DNA of 64,000 nt, taken from JANOSH01 sp031415695. Its GTDB lineage: Bacteria > Actinomycetota > Acidimicrobiia > Acidimicrobiales > Ilumatobacteraceae. Shown one piece after another: positions 54,286-62,051 of the stretch. Under the pieces are notes generated by a model. It worked only from the letters and a program-made list of their open reading frames with translations. It was not told where the DNA came from and did no database searches. The stretch is from contig JANOSH010000047.1 in NCBI GenBank assembly GCA_031415695.1, positions 1 through 64,000 of the forward strand. Direction: 5' to 3'. Each line of letters starts with the position of its first letter. Position 1 is the stretch's first letter. The translations under genes and the position numbers were made by a program.

Positions 54286-56616
54286 GTGACCGCCGATTGC
54301 GATGCAACCCAACTAGGCGTGCTCGAATCCATTCAGCGCCGGGTCCTGTGGTTGGCCGCCCGTATGGTGGATTACGCCAATCATGATCGCCCAGACGCTG
54401 GGGGCATAAAAGTTGGCGGTCATCAAGCCAGTTCGGCGTCGATGGTGTCGATCATGACTGCCTTATGGTTCGGGCATCTTACGGGCAACGACAAAGTGGC
54501 GGTCAAGCCACATGCATCGCCGGTCTTCCACGCTATTAAGTACCTCACGGGTGAACTCGACAAGTCGTATCTCACCCGCTTACGGTCGCTTGGCGGCCTG
54601 CAGGCGTATCCCAGCCGCACCAAGGATCCCGACGTCTTCGACTTTTCCACCGGTTCGGTTGGTCTTGGGGCCGTGGCTCCACTCTTTGCTGCCGCGGCCC
54701 GGCGATACATCGATGCTCGATTTGATCGACCGGTGTCGACTGGGCGCTTTATCGCCCTAGTGGGCGATGCCGAACTCGACGAGGGCAACGTGTGGGAGGC
54801 AATTGCTGATCCTGCGCTCACGGGTCTTGGCAATGTGACTCTGATTGTCGATGTGAATCGGCAAAGCCTCGACCGTGTGATTCCCGAGCAGAAGGTGAAG
54901 AAGCTCGAAGAGTTCTTCGCAGGTTCCGGCTGGCATGTTGTTGTGGCTAAATACGGCAAGTTGCTGCAGGCCGCCTTTGCTCGTCCGGGTGGCGAAATGT
55001 TGCGTACCCACATCGACCAGATGTCGAACGAGCACTACCAGAGTCTTTTTGGCCTGTCTGGCGCTGCACTACGTTCACGGTTTCTCGAAGGCTCCGCTCC
55101 CGCGCTGGGTTCGTGGTTGGAGGCAGTGTCCGACGACGATATCGGTCCGTTGTGTACGAACCTTGGCGGCCACGACCTCGCAGTGCTGTTGGAGGCCTAC
55201 GCGGCATGCGACCTTTTGAGTGATCGCCCGAGTGTGGTGCTGGCATACACGGTGAAGGGTTGGGGACTGCCTATGGCAGGTGATCCGCTGAATCACGCTG
55301 CGCTCCTCACAACCGCGCAGATCGCAGCATTTCGTCTCGAGGTTGGCCTCACCCAAGAGACCGAGTGGGATCGCTTCGATCCGTCCACGCTTGAAGGCAG
55401 CGTCTGTGAGTCGGTAGGTGGTGAGCTAAACAACGTACCCGTAACGCCTAGGCCTATTCTGGCGGTGCCTACCGAGGTCGGGGTCATGGCCAATACAGCG
55501 GTGAGCACTCAGGAGACCTTTGGGCGGGTACTCACGGGCCTCGCAGGTGTGCCTGGTGTCGGCGAGCGGATGGTTACCACGTCGCCCGATGTTTCGGTTA
55601 GTACCAACCTCGGTGGTTGGATCAACCGAACTGGCGTGTTCGCACCGGTTGATCACATCGACTATCTCGGCGAGGGTCGTCTTCTGCGCTGGAAGCAGGG
55701 GCCGACCGGCCAGCACATCGAGTTGGCGTTGAGCGAGATGAACCTGTTCTTGATGCTCAATGCGCTGGGCCTCGGTCATGAGCTTCACGGCGAGCATTTG
55801 TTGCCGATCGGCACGGTGTACGACCCGTTTGTTTGTCGCGGACTCGACGCACTGATTTACGCTCTGTATAACGGTGCCCGTTTTGTCCTTGTCGGTACCC
55901 CGGCTGGCGTGACGCTGTCGCCCGAGGGCGGAGCCCACCAGTCGTCGGTCACCGCGTCGCTTGGCATCGAGCTGCCGGGGCTCACGCTAGCCGAACCGGC
56001 CTATGCCAGAGCGCTTGACTGGCTGTTGTGCGACGGGCTCGACAGGCTGAGTCGACCCGACGGCGATTCGTTGTATCTGCGGTTGACGACCCGACCCCTC
56101 GACCAGGCGCCATTCGCAGCTGCCACGGAACGCCTCGGTGCAGAGCAGCATCGTGGCGACGTCTTGGCTGGCGGCTACCGGTTGGTGGAGCCCGACGGCC
56201 CCGCCGATGTGATCGTCGCAGCCTCCGGCGCAGTGATACCCGAAGCCGTTGCCGCCGCAGAGCTCCTGCACGGCGAAGGCGTGCGGGCCACCGTAATCGA
56301 CGTCACAAGCGCGGCCCGGTTGTACCGAGGTTGGAGGGGCGGGCTTCGTCATGACGTTCAGATGGCACGTCCGGCTCGTCGTCACGATCATCTAGCCCGA
56401 CTCATCGAGCCAGCCGAAAGGCGGGCACCAATTGTCACGGTGCACGATGCTGCTAGCCATGCACTTGCTTTTCTGGGCGGCGTGTTCGGTCAGCGCACGG
56501 TGCCGGTCGGGGTCGATACCTTCGGCCAGTCCGGAACCATCAATGAGCTGTATTCCCTGTTCGACCTCATGCCCGACCAGTTGGCGAACGCCGCCTTGCT
56601 AGCGCTGAGCGACTAA
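54286..56616 (+). CDS. AceE/MdeB-like homodimeric 2-oxoacid dehydrogenase E1 (transketolase fold)
   Basis: This is a 776-residue TPP enzyme of the homodimeric E1 type. FDFSTGSVGLGAVAPLF is near 120, and the TPP-binding motif is FIALVGDAELDEGN near residue 155 followed by VDVNRQSLDRVIP, which corresponds to the GDGEMDE...N-Q-LDG pattern of AceE. VLAYTVKGWGLPMAGDPLNH is near 318. A pyrimidine-binding middle domain and a transketolase C-terminal domain follow. It is shorter than AceE (about 890 residues) and closer in size to the alpha-ketobutyrate-type MdeB. No E2 or E3 subunit gene is adjacent. GTG 54286 lies 12 nt after carD. Confidence 0.85.
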   Translation: MTADCDATQLGVLESIQRRVLWLAARMVDYANHDRPDAGGIKVGGHQASSASMVSIMTALWFGHLTGNDKVAVKPHASPVFHAIKYLTGELDKSYLTRLRSLGGLQAYPSRTKDPDVFDFSTGSVGLGAVAPLFAAAARRYIDARFDRPVSTGRFIALVGDAELDEGNVWEAIADPALTGLGNVTLIVDVNRQSLDRVIPEQKVKKLEEFFAGSGWHVVVAKYGKLLQAAFARPGGEMLRTHIDQMSNEHYQSLFGLSGAALRSRFLEGSAPALGSWLEAVSDDDIGPLCTNLGGHDLAVLLEAYAACDLLSDRPSVVLAYTVKGWGLPMAGDPLNHAALLTTAQIAAFRLEVGLTQETEWDRFDPSTLEGSVCESVGGELNNVPVTPRPILAVPTEVGVMANTAVSTQETFGRVLTGLAGVPGVGERMVTTSPDVSVSTNLGGWINRTGVFAPVDHIDYLGEGRLLRWKQGPTGQHIELALSEMNLFLMLNALGLGHELHGEHLLPIGTVYDPFVCRGLDALIYALYNGARFVLVGTPAGVTLSPEGGAHQSSVTASLGIELPGLTLAEPAYARALDWLLCDGLDRLSRPDGDSLYLRLTTRPLDQAPFAAATERLGAEQHRGDVLAGGYRLVEPDGPADVIVAASGAVIPEAVAAAELLHGEGVRATVIDVTSAARLYRGWRGGLRHDVQMARPARRHDHLARLIEPAERRAPIVTVHDAASHALAFLGGVFGQRTVPVGVDTFGQSGTINELYSLFDLMPDQLANAALLALSD

Positions 56617-56625
56617 CTTCGTCCG

Positions 56626-58389
56626 CTACTCCTTATGGTCGCACGAGGTGCCGTGGCTACCTTCAATGCCGGCGAAACGTCCGCACGGATGCTCGTAATT
56701 CCAGACATGGAGCATCGGAGCAGTTTGGCGGAACGTACCTCGCACACACGACCCGGTGGCATCGGTTGTACCCACGACTGTGATGCCTTCCCAGCAGAGG
56801 TTCTGGTGGTCATGCCACAGCGATGCGGGGCCGACTGTGTCGGGAACGTCGGCAAGGGTTGTGCCGAAGGGCAGGATGAACATGGCCGACTGAAGTTCCT
56901 TGCTGCCGTCGGCTCGTATCTTGAACACTAGGGACTCGATTTGGGTGGGGTCGAGCACGTTGGGGTTAGCGATATAACCGACGTTGACGTAGTGCTCGAA
57001 GCCGGTGCGGGCATCACCGATCGACGTGTACCCGGCCGCCTTGACGCTATCTTCAGTGGGAAACTTCTTGAGCGCTAACTCCACGTCGGCAATGAGCTTG
57101 GTTGATGCAGCGGATTGAGCGAGCGTGAGTGCGACCTTTGCTGGCGCTGATGCCGCGGTGTCGTGATGGCTGCCATGAACACAGTCGACACCGGCGTTGG
57201 TATCGACACCGGCGAACGGGTCGTTACACACGTTGGGTATCACCCACACGTGCAGCATGGGCGCGGTGCCTCGAAACTCACCGCCGGTGCATTTGCCGTT
57301 GATCATGATGCCGGCAAGGCGTTTGCCCGTCGGGTCCCAGCACAGGTTCTGGTGGTCGTGCCAAAGCGACGTTGGTCCTACCGTGTCGGGGACCTGGGCC
57401 ATTGTGGTGCCTGTCGACAGGATGTACATGGCCGAAGCCAATGTGCGGCTGCCGTCGGTGCGGCTCACCTGATACACGAGTGATTCGGGCGCGCTTGGAT
57501 CGAGGGACTTACCATCGTTGTACAGATCGAGGTTGATCCAGTGCTCCCAGCCGGTGAGCGCATCGCCGATGGCGTTGTACCCGGCGGCGGCCGCGGCAGC
57601 CGTAGTAGCGAAGCGGGCCATTTCGACCTTCGTGCGGGCGATGAGCGAGTCAGCGGCGGACTTTTGTGCAACGGTCATATAGACCGCGCCCGCCGTTCCA
57701 CCAGCGTGACCATGTGAAGCACCCGCATCCGCGCTGGCTGGGGATGCATTCGAGACAGGCACGGGGACGGTCGCTGTGTCGGGGTGAGGATGTCCGTCAT
57801 CGACGTGGCCGGCAGCACCCGGGAGTCCTGCGAGCGCGACAGGGGTACCGAGCGCTGCCGCTGCTGGGCCTGGAGCTGCGGCGGAGGTGTGGGCGTGCCG
57901 AATGGACAGTACCGGAAGTGTTGCCAACATGGCGGCTGTAGCTGCGGCCGCGACGACTCGGCCGTTAGGTGTGTGACCGATCGCGTCGGTGTTGGCGGCT
58001 AGCGCACTGAGTGCCGCAATGGTGGCGAACACAGCTGCGGTTGCGTCCTGCCAGCCAACCGATTGAGCTGTTTCGAGGCCGGAGATTGCATCGAAGCCCG
58101 CGACCCGGGTCACCATCCAGAAGCCGACGCTCCCGACGTTTAACGCAATGCCGGCCCATCGAACCGAGGCGGTCGGTCGCGTAAACGCAGCAAACGACCA
58201 AGCCAGCTGAAGCACCGCGGCGAGCGAGAACAGCACGGTGAGTGATCGCTGTGTCGCATGGCTTCCAGCTGCAGCGCCGTGAATCAATCCGGCTGCGGCT
58301 GAGGCAAGCGCAGCCACGCGAAACGTGGTGGCTGACAGAGCACTGGTGGCCTCGAAACGTTGTGTGAGTTGTGGGGAAACAACCGCCAT
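56626..58389 (-). CDS. Membrane protein with two copies of an uncharacterised WHDHQNLCW-type domain
   Basis: This is a 587-residue protein. About five hydrophobic helices lie within residues 23-163. A His-rich linker (GHVDDGHPHPD; ASHGHAGG) spans about 165-235. Two homologous domains follow at about 238-404 and 422-583. Each has an AAGY-x-x-IGDA-x-TG-x-EH start, ESLV-x-x-x-x-DGS, a P-x-GTT-x-x-x-VPDTVGP strand, WHDHQNLCW (343-351 and 525-533), a lone Cys, TAPMLHVW and CG/CN-x-FAG ending in C-x-H. Conserved His and Cys suggest metal binding. I know related single-domain proteins from actinobacteria but no function. It converges on the E1 gene with a 9-nt gap. Confidence 0.82.
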   Translation of the reverse strand: MAVVSPQLTQRFEATSALSATTFRVAALASAAAGLIHGAAAGSHATQRSLTVLFSLAAVLQLAWSFAAFTRPTASVRWAGIALNVGSVGFWMVTRVAGFDAISGLETAQSVGWQDATAAVFATIAALSALAANTDAIGHTPNGRVVAAAATAAMLATLPVLSIRHAHTSAAAPGPAAAALGTPVALAGLPGAAGHVDDGHPHPDTATVPVPVSNASPASADAGASHGHAGGTAGAVYMTVAQKSAADSLIARTKVEMARFATTAAAAAAGYNAIGDALTGWEHWINLDLYNDGKSLDPSAPESLVYQVSRTDGSRTLASAMYILSTGTTMAQVPDTVGPTSLWHDHQNLCWDPTGKRLAGIMINGKCTGGEFRGTAPMLHVWVIPNVCNDPFAGVDTNAGVDCVHGSHHDTAASAPAKVALTLAQSAASTKLIADVELALKKFPTEDSVKAAGYTSIGDARTGFEHYVNVGYIANPNVLDPTQIESLVFKIRADGSKELQSAMFILPFGTTLADVPDTVGPASLWHDHQNLCWEGITVVGTTDATGSCVRGTFRQTAPMLHVWNYEHPCGRFAGIEGSHGTSCDHKE

Positions 58390-58420
58390 TGCCAGCCTCC
58401 AGATGAGATACAGGCGAAGC

Positions 58421-59677
58421 CTACCGTGTGAGTTGGCCGCTTCCTATGGCATCGATGGCCCTGCTACACGTGATTGCGAAGGCCTCGGCCGCCATCAGGA
58501 GGTGGGCATCGGGAGTGTCTTCTTCTTTGGTGTGAGACAGGCCATTTGTGGAGGAACTGAAAAGCATGACAGTAGGAATTGATCGTGCCATCTCCGATGC
58601 GTCGTGGAGCGCTCCGCTTGGTAGCTCGAAGTCGTGGCCTTCAACTGCTTTCACCGCGTCTCGCGCGTAGCCGAGCAACACAGGGTCGAAAGGCATAGGG
58701 GGAATGCGAAAGATGTGCTCGAGTACGACCTCGCAACCCTCGACCCGTGCTGCCTCATGCGCAGCGTCGATGGCTTGTCGATACATCGTTGCCAGTGCTG
58801 CCGCGTCGATGTGTCGCATGTCCATGGCAACGGTGGTTTCACCGGCCACTGCCGTTACGACCCCGGGCTTGAGGCTGGCAACGCCAACGGTAGTAACTCC
58901 GTCGAGGCGCTCGCCTATCTCGGCGAGGGCAAGAGCGAAACGGCTGGCAGCCCGGAAGGAATCGCGGCGCATGCGCATTGGCATCGTGCCAGAGTGAGCA
59001 GCCTGACCCGTGAAAATGAGCCGCTCACGCTCGATGCCCACCGTGCCCGTTACTGTGGCAATGCCGAGGCCAGCCTGCTCTAGGACTGGGCCCTGTTCGA
59101 TATGGACCTCGATATAGGCGGCGATATCGGCGCGCCGAGTTTGGGCGCCGTCGAGGGCTTCAATGTTGACGCCATGTTCGATGAGAACGTCGGGAAGTTT
59201 GTTGCCCAATTTGTCGGTCAGCCCACGTAATACGTCGATGTCTAGTGTGCCCATTGTGGCCGCAGAGCCGAACAGACTTCTACTGAATCGTGCGCCCTCC
59301 TCGTCGGCCCAGTCGACGAGCGCCACGGCGCAACGCGGTATCCCGCTAGTAGCGAGGGCGCGCAGAAGTTCGAGGCCCGCCATAACACCGAGCGCACCGT
59401 CGAGCCAACCGCCAGATGGCACCGAATCGAGGTGAGAGCCGACTACCAGCATCTCGGCTCGTTCGCCGCGTAGAACTGCCCACAGGTTCCCGGCCTCGTC
59501 CTCGTCGACCTCGACGGGAAGTAGCGCGAGTTCCTCGCGGAGCAGCGCTCGTGCCTCTAGCCACTCGGGTGTCCAGCACAGTCGCCGGCTCCCCGCCGGT
59601 CCGCCGGTCCGTGCCGCAAGTTCGCGGAGGTTGTCGATGACCCGATGAGCATTGAATGGCAAGGCTTCGGTTGGCAC
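58421..59677 (-). CDS. Zn-dependent M20 amidohydrolase (N-carbamoyl-L-amino acid hydrolase/allantoate amidohydrolase family)
   Basis: This 418-residue metal-dependent hydrolase has VGSHLDSVPSGGWLDGALG near residue 80 (metal His and Asp), DWADEEGARF near 123, YIEVHIEQGPVLE near 187, MDMRHIDAAAL near 285 and SGALHDASEMARSIPTVML near 360. The family includes HyuC-type N-carbamoyl amino acid hydrolases, allantoate amidohydrolase and beta-ureidopropionases of this fold. Which substrate is used cannot be read out. The gene starts at GTG 59677, 4 nt after the aminotransferase stop, and lies in the same cluster as a dihydropyrimidinase and a nitrilase-type beta-ureidopropionase. Confidence 0.88.
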   Translation of the reverse strand: MPTEALPFNAHRVIDNLRELAARTGGPAGSRRLCWTPEWLEARALLREELALLPVEVDEDEAGNLWAVLRGERAEMLVVGSHLDSVPSGGWLDGALGVMAGLELLRALATSGIPRCAVALVDWADEEGARFSRSLFGSAATMGTLDIDVLRGLTDKLGNKLPDVLIEHGVNIEALDGAQTRRADIAAYIEVHIEQGPVLEQAGLGIATVTGTVGIERERLIFTGQAAHSGTMPMRMRRDSFRAASRFALALAEIGERLDGVTTVGVASLKPGVVTAVAGETTVAMDMRHIDAAALATMYRQAIDAAHEAARVEGCEVVLEHIFRIPPMPFDPVLLGYARDAVKAVEGHDFELPSGALHDASEMARSIPTVMLFSSSTNGLSHTKEEDTPDAHLLMAAEAFAITCSRAIDAIGSGQLTR

Positions 59678-59681
59678 GACG

Positions 59682-61034
59682 TCAGCCCTCGTAGTGCGCG
59701 TCGGCGAGCTCTAGGACCTCGTCGAGGATGGCGAGGCCTCGTTGCACATCGTCGACTGACGTTGTGCACGGTGGTACCACGTGAATTCGGTTGAAGTGAG
59801 TGAACGGCCAGAGTCCACGGGCTTTACACGCCGCGGCGATATCGGCCATGGGTTTCGCCGCGGCGCCAACGGCGTTGTAGGGCACCAGCATCTCGCGAGT
59901 CTCACGATTCTTCACGAGTTCGATGGCCCAAAACACGCCAAGTCCACGGACCTCACCTACGGATCGATGGCGGCTCTGCAGCTCGACCAGACCAGGGGCG
60001 ATGACGTCGGTACCGAGCATCCGAGCATGTTCGATGACTCCCTCGTCCCTGAAGATGTTGATGGACGCAGCCGCTGAGGCGCAGGCGAGTGGATGGCCCG
60101 AATAGGTTAGACCGCCGGGGAACACGTTGTCGGCGAAGTGGTCGGCTATTCGGTCCGAAATGATGACCCCGCCCAACGGGATGTATCCGGAGTTGACGCC
60201 TTTGGCGAACGTGATGAGGTCGGGGATGACGTTCCAGTGGTCGACGGCGAACCATTCGCCGCAGCGGCCGAAGCCGGCCATAACTTCGTCGGCAATCATC
60301 ACGATGCCATAACGATCGCACAGCGCTCTGATGCCGGCTAGATAACCGGGAGGGGGCACGAGTATGCCGTTCGTGCCGACCACACTCTCGAGCATGATGG
60401 CCGCCACCGTGTTGGGACCCTCGACCGACAACACGTTGTCGAGGTGCTGTAACGCACGTTGGCTTTCCTCGATTTCGTTGGAGGAATGGAAAGGCGAACG
60501 GTACGCGTAGGGACCCCAGTAGTGAACAATGCTGGTGACGTACGACTCGCTGGGCCAGCGGCGGGGGTCGCCGGTCATCGCTATAGCGGTACCTGTGGCT
60601 CCGTGGTAGCTGCGGTAAGCGGTGAGCACTTTAGGCCGCCCGGTGACGAGCCGCGCCATTCGGACCGCATTTTCGGATGCTTCGGCGCCGCCATTGGTGA
60701 AGAACACTTTGTTGAGGCCGGCCGGTGCCACCTCGGCGATAAGCCGCGCCGCTTCGCTTCGGTCGGCATTGGCATGGAAGGGCGCAACGGTGCAGAGTCG
60801 GCCCGCAGCTTCTTGAATGGCTGCGACGAGTCGTGGATGCTGGTGACCGATGTTGACGTTGACCAATTGGCTGGAGAAGTCGAGGTAGCGCTTACCGTCC
60901 TCGTCCCAGAAATGCGAACCGTCGGCTCTGGCGATCACGATGGGTTTGAGGGTGCCTTGTGCCGACCAGGAATGGAAGACATGGGAGCGGTCGTCGAGGT
61001 AGGCGGCCGACGGAGAAGCTTCAACAGCAGTCAT
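59682..61034 (-). CDS. Class III PLP-dependent aminotransferase (probable omega-amino acid:pyruvate transaminase)
   Basis: This 450-residue aminotransferase has NGGAEASENAVRMARL near 110, YRSYHGATGTAIAMTGDPR near 138, and MIADEVMAGFGRCGEW near 247. The PLP lysine is in LITFAKGVNSGYIPLGGV near 275, and GLTYSGHPLACASA is near 310. In this context conversion of beta-alanine to malonate semialdehyde is likely, but gamma-aminobutyrate or taurine types cannot be excluded. ATG 61034 has a TATGCT box 6 nt upstream. It is divergent from the beta-ureidopropionase gene, with a 154-nt shared promoter region. Confidence 0.9.
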   Translation of the reverse strand: MTAVEASPSAAYLDDRSHVFHSWSAQGTLKPIVIARADGSHFWDEDGKRYLDFSSQLVNVNIGHQHPRLVAAIQEAAGRLCTVAPFHANADRSEAARLIAEVAPAGLNKVFFTNGGAEASENAVRMARLVTGRPKVLTAYRSYHGATGTAIAMTGDPRRWPSESYVTSIVHYWGPYAYRSPFHSSNEIEESQRALQHLDNVLSVEGPNTVAAIMLESVVGTNGILVPPPGYLAGIRALCDRYGIVMIADEVMAGFGRCGEWFAVDHWNVIPDLITFAKGVNSGYIPLGGVIISDRIADHFADNVFPGGLTYSGHPLACASAAASINIFRDEGVIEHARMLGTDVIAPGLVELQSRHRSVGEVRGLGVFWAIELVKNRETREMLVPYNAVGAAAKPMADIAAACKARGLWPFTHFNRIHVVPPCTTSVDDVQRGLAILDEVLELADAHYEG

Positions 61035-61040
61035 GCCCCA

Positions 61041-61046
61041 AGCATA
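61041..61046 (-). promoter_or_regulatory. Putative -10 box (TATGCT) for the leaderless aminotransferase gene
   Basis: TATGCT on the minus strand ends 6 nt before ATG 61034, with no Shine-Dalgarno sequence. Confidence 0.5.
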
Positions 61047-61151
61047 AATCCTCGCCAGTGCACGCGCAGCGCTCGTCGGGTAGCCGGTCGTCATCGATCA
61101 GTTGAGTCATTGCTTCTGAGACTGAGAAGGGCGAGTCATCGCCAAGCCGGT

Positions 61152-61157
61152 TACGAT
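61152..61157 (+). promoter_or_regulatory. Putative -10 box (TACGAT) for the pyrimidine-catabolism genes
   Basis: TACGAT lies 31 nt before ATG 61189, giving a short leader that contains the ribosome-binding site ggggagg at 61174-61180. The rest of 61047-61151 shows no clear operator. Confidence 0.35.
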
Positions 61158-61188
61158 GGATCGAAGCCAACCTGGGGAGGACGAGCCG

Positions 61189-62031
61189 ATGCCGAGAAGT
61201 GTACGGGCTGCGTTGTTACAGACGTCTTGGACGGGTGACAAAACATCGATGATCGATGTCCACGAGAAGGCAGTCTTTGAAGCCGCGGCCCAGGGGGCCG
61301 AAGTGATGTGCTTCCAGGAACTGTTCTACGGCCCATACTTTTGTCAGGTGCAAGAAGCCGAGTACTTCTCGTACACCGAACTCATCCCCGATGGACCAAC
61401 CACGCAGCGCTTTTGTTCAATCGCTCGCGAGGCAGGCATTGTGTTGGTGGTTCCCATGTACGAATACGTACGAGATGGTCTCTACTACAACACAGCGGCT
61501 GTTATCGACGCAGACGGAACGTACCTCGGCAAATACCGTAAACAGCACATCCCCCAGACCAAAGGCTTCTGGGAGAAGTACTACTTCCGGCCCGGCGATG
61601 GTGGATATCCGGTGTTCGACACCGCTATCGGCAAGGTGGGCGTGTACATCTGTTACGACCGCCATTTCCCAGAAGGTTGGCGAGCACTCGGGCTGAATGG
61701 TGCTGAGATTGTGTTCAACCCATCGGCCACCAGCCGTGGTCTGTCGAATTATCTTTGGAAGCTCGAACAGCCGGCCGCGGCCGTCGCCAACGAGTATTAC
61801 GTCGGAGCAATCAATCGGGTGGGTATCGAACCGCTAGGTGACAACGATTTTTATGGCTCCAGTTATTTCGTGGACCCCGAGGGCAAGTTCGTCGGCGAAA
61901 CCGGCGACGCGCATGAGCCCGATCTCATAGTCCGTGATCTCGACATGGACCTCATCAAGACGGTTCGAGACCGTTGGGCGTTCTACCGGGACAGACGCCC
62001 CGATGCATACGCCGATCTCACCAAAGACTGA
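61189..62031 (+). CDS. Beta-ureidopropionase (nitrilase superfamily)
   Basis: This 280-residue nitrilase-fold amidase has the Glu-Lys-Cys triad: FQELFYGPYFCQ (Glu, near residue 43), GKYRKQHIPQTKGF (Lys, near 115) and VYICYDRHFPEGWRAL (Cys, near 152). FNPSATSRGLSNYLWKLEQP and DFYGSSYFVDPEGKF resemble animal and bacterial beta-ureidopropionases more than N-carbamoylputrescine amidases. It should split N-carbamoyl-beta-alanine into beta-alanine, CO2 and ammonia, directly after dihydropyrimidinase. ATG 61189 has a ggggagg ribosome site 8 nt upstream. The dihydropyrimidinase gene follows 20 nt later. Confidence 0.9.
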   Translation: MPRSVRAALLQTSWTGDKTSMIDVHEKAVFEAAAQGAEVMCFQELFYGPYFCQVQEAEYFSYTELIPDGPTTQRFCSIAREAGIVLVVPMYEYVRDGLYYNTAAVIDADGTYLGKYRKQHIPQTKGFWEKYYFRPGDGGYPVFDTAIGKVGVYICYDRHFPEGWRALGLNGAEIVFNPSATSRGLSNYLWKLEQPAAAVANEYYVGAINRVGIEPLGDNDFYGSSYFVDPEGKFVGETGDAHEPDLIVRDLDMDLIKTVRDRWAFYRDRRPDAYADLTKD

Positions 62032-62051
62032 CCAGCACGAAAGGAGCGCAC

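Noticed and set aside
61189..62031. N-carbamoylputrescine amidase (polyamine link to homospermidine synthase)
   Set aside because: FNPSAT-x-x-x-LS-x-x-LW and FYGSSYF fit beta-ureidopropionase better, and the adjacent dihydropyrimidinase supports pyrimidine breakdown.
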